DNA of 64,000 bases from Riptortus pedestris (Eukaryota > Arthropoda > Insecta > Hemiptera > Alydidae): assembly GCA_019009955.1 (NCBI GenBank), contig CM032228.1, forward strand, positions 174,540,001 to 174,604,000. Direction: 5' to 3'. A program made the position numbers and the translations under genes. This document shows, piece by piece, positions 10,510 through 20,637 of this stretch. The first letter of the stretch is position 1; every line of letters begins with the position of its first letter. The notes beneath the pieces were generated by a model. It was given only the letters and a program-made list of their open reading frames with translations, was not told the DNA's origin and did not search any database.

Positions 10510-12473
10510 ACTAGCTCAGATACCCGGCTTCGCTCGGGAATTCATTTGGGGCTGAATGTTGGTGGTATATTTTTGGCAAGGCTTTACTTTGCACAATATT
10601 ATGACATTTACCCGTCCCAGTGTATAGGTTTAATACCCGTCGTTTATGTGGATTTGGTAATAATAAAATTATTTTTTTTATGCAAGACTTCACTGTCCTG
10701 CATATTGTCATATTTCCCGTTTCCTGTGCATTATGCATATATTTGAATTATTAATGAGAAAATATTGACATACATTTGAATTAATTTTTTCAGGTGAGGT
10801 ACCTGGTAGTTCATATTGAAAAGAAGTGTTGAGCAAATATCTCTAAATAACAAAATAAACAACTTTTATTATGTGCATATTTGCCGAAACTCCAATAGGA
10901 AATATTTATTATTAATTTCAGGCCTCCCTTATAACCCCCACTCCTGCCCGTCCCTAGAAATGTTAGTATGGCTTCGCTCGGGAATTCATTTGGGGCTGAA
11001 TGTTGGTGGTATATTTTTGGCAAGGCTTTACTTTGCACAATATTATGACATTTACCCGTCCCAGTGTTTAGGGTTAACACCCGTCGTTTATGTGGATTTG
11101 TTAATAATAAAATTATTTTTTTTATGCAAGACTTCACTTTTCTGCATATTGTCATATTTCCCGTTTCCTGTGCATTATGCATAGATTTGAATTATTAATG
11201 AGAAAATATTGACATACATTTGAATTAATTTTTTCAGGTGAGGTACCTGGTAGTTCATATTGAAAAGAATTGTTGAGCAAATTTCTCTAAATAACTAAAT
11301 AAACAACTTTTGTTTGTGCATATTTGCCGAAACCCCAATAGGAAATCATTATTATTAATTTCAGGCATCCCTTATAACCCCCACTCCTGCCCATCCCTAG
11401 ATATGTTATTATGGCTTATTATTATGTTGTCTCCCGCTATAATTTTTAGCGTATAACGCCTTTATACTTCGGTATACGATGATAGTGTATATAAAAAAAA
11501 ATATCTCTAAATAACAAAATAAACAACTTTTGTTATGTGCATATTTGCCGAAAATGCTTTAGGAAACGAAATATCACTATTATTAATTCCAGGTCTTCCT
11601 TATAACCCCCAATCCTGCCCGTCCCTAGAAATGTTAGTATAGCTTATTATAATGAAGGCGTTAGTGCTAATTCACATACTGAGTTAGGTTTAGTTCGGTT
11701 GAGTCTTTAGTGCCAAATAATATTGTGGACTCCCGCTATATTTTATAGCGTATAACTCATTTATGATTCCGTATACGGCAAAAGTGCATATAACAAAAGT
11801 TACACTAAAATACAAAATAAACAAATTATTTCATTTGCATATTTGCTAAAAAATCAATAGGAAACGAAATATCGCTATTTTTAATTTCAGGCCTCCCTTA
11901 TAACCCCCACTCCTGCCCGTCCCTAGAAATATTAATATGGTTTATTATAAGGAAGGCGTTAGTGCTAATTCACATACCGAGTTTTATTTATTTCGGTTGA
12001 GTTTTTGTGCCAAATAAAATTTTGGACTCCCTCTATAGTGTTTAGCGTATAACACATTTATAGTTCGGTATAAGAAAAAAGTGTACATAACAAAAGTTAC
12101 TCTAAATAACAAAATAAACAACTTTTGTTATGTGCATATTTGCCAAGAAACCAATAGGAAACGAAATATCGCTATTTTTAATTTCAGGCCTCCCTTATAA
12201 CCCCCACTCCTGTTCGTCTCAGAGAATATTAATATAGCCTAAAGTCTAAGTTGGGTTAGTAGTAATACACATACCAAGTTTCATAAAATTCGGTTCAGCC
12301 GTTTATGCGTGAAAAGGTAACAAACAAACAAACAAATAAACAAACAAACAAACAAACAAACAAACAAACAGACACCAAAGAAACAAAATGCAGTTATGGT
12401 GTCTATGACATGTGAAACGAAAAGTTATCGTGAAATTTCGCGAAATATTAATCAATGTAAAGACCCAGGTTAC

Positions 12474-12480
<7 letters not shown>
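10510..12480 (+). repeat. Family A unit 8 (type II head, 5 modules, internal duplication)
   Basis: The longest unit. The 444-bp segment from GGCTTCGCTCGGGAATTC at 10,526 recurs at 10,970-~11,413, so it carries a second, headless type II region. Module ends lie near 10,932, 11,370, 11,603, 11,904 and 12,200. The tail has a long (CAAA)n run. Confidence 0.88.

Positions 12481-12533
<53 letters not shown>
12478..12533. repeat. (TA)n microsatellite
   Basis: TA tract between family A units 8 and 9. Confidence 0.95.
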
Positions 12534-12535
<2 letters not shown>

Positions 12536-13639
12536 TAGCTCAGATACCCGGCTTCGCCCGGGAATTCATTTGAGGCTGAATGGTGATGGTATTTTTTAGC
12601 AGGCTTTACATTGCACAATATTTTGACATTTACCCGTCCCAGTGTTTAGGATTGATACCCGTCGTTGCCGGTGATTTGCTAATAATAGAATTATTTGTTC
12701 GATAATTCTTCACAGTCTTCGATATTTTTATATTTCCCGTTTCTTATACATGTAAATATGGTGAATTTTTATTTCAGGCCTCCCTTATAACTCCCCTCCC
12801 GTTCGAACCTAAAAATTTTAATATAACTTATAATCATGGAAGAATTAATGCTAATTGACATACCGAGTTTTGTTAAGTTCGGTTCAGCCGTTAGTGCCCG
12901 CTAAAGTTTTAACGTATAACTCATTTATACTTAGGTATACGACAAAAGTGTATATAACAAACGTTACTCCAAATAACAAAATAAACAACTTTTGTTATGT
13001 TTTTATTTGCGGAAAAACCAATAGGAAACGAAATATCGCTATTTTTTATTTCAGGCTTCCCTTATAACCCCCACTCCTGCCCATACATAGAAATATTGGT
13101 ATGGCTTATTATAATGAAGGCCTCACTGCTAATACACATACCGAGTTTGGTTTAGTTCGGTTGAGTTTTTTGTGCCAAATAAAATTGTTGACTTCCGCAG
13201 TAGTTTTTAACGTATAACTCATTTAAACTTGGGTATAAAACACAACTGCATATAACAAAAGTTCCTTCAAATAACAAAATAAACAACTTTTGTTATGTGC
13301 ATAATTGCCGAAAATGCAATAGGAAACGAAATATCGCTATTTTTAATTTCAGCCCTCCCTTATAACCCCCACTCCTGTTCGTCTCAGAGAATATTAACAT
13401 AGCCTAAAGTCTAAGTTGGGTTAGTAGTAATATACATATTAAGTTTCATAAAATTCGGTTCAGCCGTTTATGCGTGAAAAGGTAACAAACAAACAAACAA
13501 ACAAACAAACAAACAGACACGAAAGAAACAAAATGCAGTTATGGTGTCTATGACATGTGAAACGAAAAGTTATCGTGAAATTTCGCGAAAAAAATCAATG
13601 TACAGACAGAGGTTACAATTTTATATTTATATATTTTAT
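12534..13639 (+). repeat. Family A unit 9 (type I head, 3 modules)
   Basis: Modules end near 12,788, 13,068 and 13,362. It is the cleanest full-length example of the head-modules-tail plan. Confidence 0.9.
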
Positions 13640-14768
13640 ACTAGCTCAGATACCCGGCTTCGCCCGGGAATTCATTTGAGGCTGAATGGTGATGGTATTT
13701 TTTTAGCAGGCTTTACATTGCACAATATTATTTTGACATTTACCCGTCCCTAGTGTTTAGGATTGATACCCTTCTTTGCCGTGGATTTGCTAATATAGAA
13801 TTATTTGTTCGATAAGGCATCACAGTCTTCGATATTTTTTATATTTCCTGTCTCTTATACATGTAAATATGGTGAATTTTTTATTTCAGGCCTCCCTTAT
13901 AACCCCCCTTCCCGTTCGAAACCTAGAAATTTTAATATAACTTATAAATCATGGAAGAATTAATGCTAATTGACATACCGAGTTTTGTTAAGTTCTGTTT
14001 AGACGTTAGTGCCAGATAAAGTTTTAAATTAAATCTCAGTTATAATTAGGTATACGACAAAATTGTATATAACAAAAGTTACTCCAAATAACAAAAAAAA
14101 CAACTTTAGTTATGTTAATATTTGCGGAACAACCAATAGGAAACGAAATATCGCTATTTTTAATTTCAGGGGCTTCCCTTATAACCCCCACTCCTGCCCG
14201 TCCCCTAGAAATGTTGGCGATGGCTTTGTTATAATTAAAGCGTTAGTGCTAATACATATACCGAGTTTTATTTTATTTCGGTTGGGTCTTTTGTCCCAAA
14301 TAAAATGGTTCACTTCCGCTATAGGTTTCAGCGTATAATCTCGTTTATAATTCCAGTATACGAAAAAAGTGTATTATAACAAAAAGTTACTTTAAATTAA
14401 CAAAATAAAACAACTTTTGTTATGGGCATATTTGCTGAAAAAGCATTAGGAAACGAAAATATCGCTAATTTTAATTTCAGGCTCCCTTATAAACCCCACT
14501 CCTGTTCGTCTTAGAGAATGTTAATATAGCCTAAAGTCTAAGTTGGGCTAGTAGTAATTATACATACCAAGTTTCATAAAATTCGGTTTAGCCGTTTATG
14601 CGTGAAAAAGGTAACAAACAAACAACACACACAAACAAATAAACAAACAAACATACACGAAAGAAACAAAATGCAGTTATGGTGTCTATGACATGTGAAA
14701 CGAAAAGTTATCGTGAAATTTCGCGAAAAAAATCAATGTACAGACAGAGGTTACAATTTTATATATAA
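13640..14768 (+). repeat. Family A unit 10 (type I head, 3 modules)
   Basis: Same plan as unit 9 with scattered single-base insertions. Modules end near 13,903, 14,181 and 14,490. Confidence 0.88.
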
Positions 14769-16915
14769 ACTAGCTAAGGTACCCGGCTTCGCTCGGGAAA
14801 TCATTTAAGGCTGAATGATGATAGTATTTTATTGGGCAAGGCTTCAATGTTTACAACTACACCTCCCGTTGGCGCGCAATGTTTTGCTGTGAGGGTCAGG
14901 CAGGCTACTTATAAATGAGAAATTTCATATTTGAAGAATAAATAAAAATGTTGTTCCTAATCTATCCCTTGCCACATTTTAACTCACCTTTTTGAATACT
15001 TCAAACCATAATCATGGATGTAGTATTTATTACAATTTGAAATCGTCTATAATGAAACTTATTTCCTGTCAAAAAACCAATCCGAGCACATATAGTTTAA
15101 GCATAGATTAGCACGTAAGGTTATATTCATAATAGTAGATCTTAGTGGTAATCACTTCGCGTAATGCCCAGCATTTCAAAGGAAATTAGTAAACTCAATT
15201 AACTCTATTTGCCTCCGTCTATTTCCGCTCTCGCATTAGAGCTATCAACACTCTTCTCCTTAAATTATTAATTCAAAATATTATGGTAATAATTTATCTA
15301 CCTTATGTAATTAAATAATAGTGTTACCCTAAAAATAATTTCAATTATATTCAAAAACCTAGTCGAGGGGAAGAGATCGTAGCCGTCCCTGCAACCTAAG
15401 TAATACTTTAAACAATCATATCGAGTTTAAGAGCATTTTGTCTTTTGTCATAATGACATTAACGTTTAATTGTTATGATAGTACATATTTGTTTCAATAA
15501 CATGAAGATATAGGAAATAAGTTAGTACCTATGTAACCAAAATCAAAGAGTTTGATTCTCTACTACTTCCCCTATCACTACTTGAGGAAATTCAGCACGA
15601 TTTTTTTTTTAAAATAATACATTATACAAATTAAATAATGGAAATGCTCTTATAGTTTAAATTTCTATTGGAAATAAATAACAAAGTTATTTTCTAGGGA
15701 AAATAAATAAATGAAGGCGAAGGGTGAGGGGGATTTATAATCTCACTACTCCGAATCATACTTAGTACTAAATAATCGAAATAGATAAGGCTAAAACATA
15801 ACATCATTTGTCATAATATGCCTATATTAAAAACACTTAAATAAGTACTAATAAAATCGTCGACTCCCGCTATAGATTTAGCTTATATCCCGTATTTACT
15901 TCATTTTACGACATAAGTGAAAGAAACAAAAGTTGCTCTAAATAACAAAGTAAACAACTTTTGTTATGTGCACCTTTGCCGAAAAACAAATACAAAAAGA
16001 AATATCGGAAATTATTACTTCAGGCCTCCCTTATAACTCCCACTCCCGTTCGAACCTAAAAATTTTAATATAGCTTATAATCAAGGGAGAATTAATGCTA
16101 ATTGACATACCGAGTTTTGTTAAGTTCGGTTCAATCGTTAGCGCCCAATAAAATAGTTGACTCCCGCTTTAGTTTATAGTATATATCTCGTTTATACTTC
16201 GTTAAAAGTCAAAAATTAATATCACAAAAGTTACTCTAAATAACAAAATAAATAACTTTTGTTAGGTTCATATTGCCGAAAAACGAATAGAAAACGAAAT
16301 ACCGTTATTTTAAATTCAGGCCTCCCTTACAACCCCCACTCCTGCCCGTCCCTAGAAATGTTAGTATGGCTTATTATAATAAAAGCGTTAGTACTAATGC
16401 ACATACCGAGTTTTATTCATTTCGGTAGGGTCTTTCGTCTCAAATAAAATTGTTCACATTCGTTATAGGTTTTTGCGTATATCTCGCTTATAATTCGGTA
16501 TACGAAAAAAAGGTATATAACAAAAGGTACTCTAAATAACAAAATAAACAACTTTTGTTATGTGCATAAATTGCCGAAAAACCAATAGGAATCGAAATAT
16601 CGCTATTTTTAATTTCAGGCTCCCTTATAACCCCCACTCCTGTTCGTCTCAGAGGATATTAATATAGCCTAAAGTCTAAGTTGGGTTAGTAGTAATATAC
16701 ATACCAAGTTTTCATAAAATTCGGTTCAAGCCGTATATGCGTGAAAAGGTAACCAAACAAACAAACAAATAAACCAAACAAATAAACAAACAAACAAACA
16801 AACATACACCAAAGAAACAAAATGCAGATATGGTGTCTATGACATGTGAAACGAAAAGTTATCGTGAAATTTCGCGAAAAAAATCAATGTACAGACAGAG
16901 GTTACAATTTATCTA
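14769..16915 (+). repeat. Family A unit 11 (interrupted, 3 modules)
   Basis: The head ACTAGCTAAGGTACCCGGCT breaks after GGCAAGGCTTCAATG (~14,848). Module sequence resumes at ~15,858 (GTCGACTCCCGCTATAGATT). Modules end near 16,037, 16,330 and 16,630. Its tail abuts the inverted unit 12. Confidence 0.82.
14848..15857. other. ~1-kb insertion in family A unit 11
   Basis: Begins near TTTACAACTACACCTCCCGT. It is AT-rich, without an ORF of note or recognisable termini, and unlike anything else in the window. Possibly an unrelated mobile element or flanking DNA. Confidence 0.45.
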
Positions 16916-16923
16916 TATATATA

Positions 16924-17996
16924 TAAAATTGTAACCTCTGTCGTACATTGATTTTTTTCGCGAAATTTCACGATAACTTGTCGTTTCACATGTCAGAGAC
17001 ACCAACCCCGCTTTTGTTTCTTCCGTCTGTGTTTGTTTGTTTGTTTGTTACCTTTTCACGCATAAACGGCTGAACCGAATTTTATGAAACTTGGTATGTA
17101 TATTACTACTAACCCAACTTAGACTTTAGGCTATATTAATTTCCTCTGAGACGAACAGGAGTGGGGGTTATAAGGGAAGCCTGAAATTAAAAATAGCGAT
17201 ATTTCTTTTTCTATTGGTTTTTCGGCAAATATGCACATAAGAAAAGTTGTTTATTTTGTTATTTAGAGTAACTTTTGTTATATACACTTTTGTCGTATAC
17301 CGAAGTTTAAATGCGTTATACGCTAAAAATTATAGCAGGAGTCAACAATATTATTTGCCAAAAAAGACTCAACCGAACTTAATAAAACTCGGTATGTGTA
17401 TTAGCAGTGAGGCCTTCATTATCATAAGCCATACCAACATTTCTATGGACGGGCAGGAGTGGGGGTTATAAGGGAAGCCTGAAATTAAAAATAGCGATAT
17501 TTCGTTTCCTATTGGTTTTTCCGCAAATATGAACATAACAAAAGTTGTTTATTTTGTTATTTGGAGTGACTTTTGTTATATACACTTTTGTCATATACCT
17601 AAGTATAAATGAGTTATACGTTAAAACTTTAGCGGGCACTAACGGGTGAACCGAACTTAACAAAACTCGGTATGTCAATTAGCATTACTTCCATGATTAT
17701 AAGTTATATTAAAATTTTTAGGTTCGAACGGGAGGGGGGTTGTAAGGGAGGCCTGAAATAAAAATTCACCATTTTTACATGTATAAGAGACGGGAAATAT
17801 AAAAATATCGAAGACTGTGAAGAATTATCGAACAAATAATTCTATTATTAGCAAATCACCGGCAACGACGGGTATCAATCCTAAACACTGGGACGGGCAA
17901 ATGTCAAAATATTGTGCAATGTAAAGCCTGCTAAAAAATACCATCACCATTCAGCCTCAAATGAATTCCCGGGCGAAGCCGGGTATCTGAGCTAGT
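16924..17996 (-). repeat. Family A unit 12 (inverted, type I head, 3 modules)
   Basis: Starts with AAAATTGTAACCTCTGTC, the reverse of the tail, and ends with CCGGGTATCTGAGCTAGT, the reverse of the head. Modules lie near 17,170, 17,465 and 17,740. Confidence 0.9.
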
Positions 17997-17998
17997 AT

Positions 17999-18969
17999 AT
18001 ATATAAAATTGTAACCTCTGTCTGTACATTCATTTTTTTCGCGAATTTTCAAGATAACTTTTCGTTTCACATGTCATAGACACATATCTGCATTTTGTTT
18101 CTTTCGTGTATGTTTGTTTGTTTATTTGTTACCTTTTCACGCATAAACGGCAGAACCGAATTTTATGAAACTTGGTATGTATATTACTACTAACCCAACT
18201 TAGACTTTAGGCTATATTAATATCCTCTGTGACGAACAGGAGTGGGGGTTATAAGGGAAGCCAGAAATTAAAAATAGCGATATTGCGTTTCCTATTGATT
18301 TTACGGCAAATATGAACATAACAAAAGTTGTTTATTTTGTTATTTAGAGTAACTTTTGTTATATACACTTTTTTCGTATACCGAATTATAAACGAGATAT
18401 ACGCTATAACCAATAGCGGAAGTGGACAATTTTATTTGGGAGAAAAGACCCAACCGAAATAAATAAAACTCGGTATCTGTATTAGCACTAACGCTTTCAT
18501 TATAACAAGCCATACCAACATTTCTAGGGACGGGCAGGAGTGGGGGTTATGGGGAAGCCAGAAATTAAAAATAGCGATATTTCGTTTCCTTTGGGTTTTC
18601 GGCAAATATGAACATAATAAAAGTTGTTTATTTAGTTATTTAGAGAAATTTGCTCAACAATTCTTTCGAACTACCAGGTACCTCACCGGAAAAAATTAAT
18701 TCAAATGTATGTTAATATTTTGTGCTTAATAATTTAAATCTATGCATAATGCACAGGAAACGGGAAATATGACATTATGGAGGACAGTGAAGTCTTAAAT
18801 AAAAAAATAATTTTATTATTAACAAATCCACAGAAACGACGGGTATTTACACTAAACTCTGGGACGGGTAAATGTCAATGTATTCTGCAAAGTAAAGCCT
18901 TGCCAAAAAAATGCCATCACCATTCAGCCTCAAATGAATTCCCGGGCGAAGCTGGGTATCTGAGCTATT
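17999..18969 (-). repeat. Family A unit 13 (inverted, type II head, 2 modules)
   Basis: The tail begins at ~18,007. It has two modules, then the type II region with CAACAATTCTTTCGAACTAC, and the head GAAGCTGGGTATCTGAGCTA. Confidence 0.87.
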
Positions 18970-18973
18970 ATAT

Positions 18974-20215
18974 TATAAAATTGTAACCTCTGTCTGTACA
19001 TTGATTTTTTTCTCGAAATTTCACGATAACTTTTCGTTTCACATGTCATAGACACCATAACTGCAAATTGTTTCTTTCGTGTCTGTTTGTTTATTTATTT
19101 GTTTGTTTGTTACCTTTTCACGCATAAACGGCTGAACCGAATTTTATGAAACTTGGTATGAATATTACTACTAACCCAACTTAGGCTTTAAGCTATATTA
19201 ATATCCTCTGAGACGAACAGGAGTGAGGGTTATAAGGGAAGACAGCTGTGATAACACTTTTTTCGTATACCGAATTATAAACGAGAGATACGCTAAAACC
19301 TATACCGGAAGTGAACTATTTTAGTTGACACAAAAGACTCGACCAAACTAAAGAAAGCTCGGTATGGGTATTAGCACTAACGCCTTCATTATAAGAAGCC
19401 ATATCAACATTTCTAGGGACGGGAAGGAGTGGGGGTCGTAAAGGAGGCCTGAATTTAAAAATAGCGGTATTTCGTTTACTATTCATTTTTCTACAAATAT
19501 GCACATGACAAAAATAGTTTATTTTTTTATTTGAAGTAGCTTTTCTGATATTCATTTTTGTCTTTTAACAAAGTATAAACGAGATATACACTATAAACTA
19601 AAGGGGGAGTCAACTATTTTTTATTTGATTAAACCGAACTTAAAAAAACTCGGTATGCCAATTAGCATTAATTCTTCCATGGTTATAAGCTATATTAAAA
19701 TTTTTAGGTTAGAACGGGAGTGGGGGCTATAAAGGAGGACTGAAATAAAAATTCGCGATATTTCATTGTCTATTTGTTTTTCGACAAACATGCACATAAC
19801 AAAAGTTGTTTAGTTTGTTATTTAGATTAACTTTTGTTTTATACATTCCTCCAGGAACAATGTGTGGAGCAAGTAATTTGCATAGAGATATTGATATGCT
19901 CAACAATTCATTCCAATTTGAACTATGAGGTACCTCACTTGGAAAAATTAATTCAAATCTATGTTAATATTTTGTCCTTAATAACTGAAATCTATGCATA
20001 ATGCACAGGAGACGGGAAATATGACATTTTGGAGGACAGTGAAGACTTACATAAAAAATTAATTTTATTATTAACAAACGCCAACAACGGGTATAAACCC
20101 TAAACACTGGGACGGGTAAATGTCAAAATAGTGTGCAAAATAAAGCCTTGCCAAAAAAATACCATCACTATTCAGGCTCAAATCAATTCCCGGGCGAAGC
20201 CGGGTATCTGAGCTA

Positions 20216-20217
<2 letters not shown>
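18974..20217 (-). repeat. Family A unit 14 (inverted, type II head, 3 modules)
   Basis: Runs from AAAATTGTAACCTCTGTC to CCGGGTATCTGAGCTAGT. The first module is shortened at ~19,235 (GGGAAGACAGCTGTGATAAC). A (TA)n tract follows. Confidence 0.87.
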
Positions 20218-20266
<49 letters not shown>

Positions 20267-20272
20267 TATATA
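20218..20272. repeat. (TA)n microsatellite
   Basis: Ends the 20-kb family A block. Confidence 0.95.
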
Positions 20273-20637
20273 TACAGACCAGACAGACGTTGTCCAGCAT
20301 GATATTTCAAGCGATTAGGATATTAAACAAAGAATGAAATGAAAAACAAATAATATAATAATTTAATTATTCTTTATTTTGAAATAACAATAATTTTTCT
20401 AAAAACAGTTTGTTATAATCAATAATATTTGATTAATTTTATCTTAATTCAAGTTGATAAACAATATTTTTAGTCATTTCCTGAGGAGTATAAATAAATA
20501 AACGACGTTTTTTGTTTTGTTTTTTTAATGTATTTCCTCTACATAGTAACCCTATGTGGAGGGATTTAATTGTTCTGTACATCCCATGCATATTTGCATT
20601 ATATGTGCATTTTAGCAATTTTTATATAATAATATAT
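20273..20637. other. AT-rich stretch, nothing recognised
   Basis: Lies between the family A block and the inverted LTR. The short sequence TTTCAAGCGATTAG recurs near 58,910. No gene seen. Confidence 0.4.

Noticed and set aside
10811..11184. Repeated open stretches of 70-123 codons in family A units, on both strands
   Set aside because: They recur only because the repeat recurs, are broken at random between copies, and show no conserved protein motif.
12320..12375. AACAAACAAACAAAC runs considered as CRISPR-like or telomere-like repeats
   Set aside because: They are simple (AAAC)n in LINE-like tails, without spacers or a telomeric TTAGG register.
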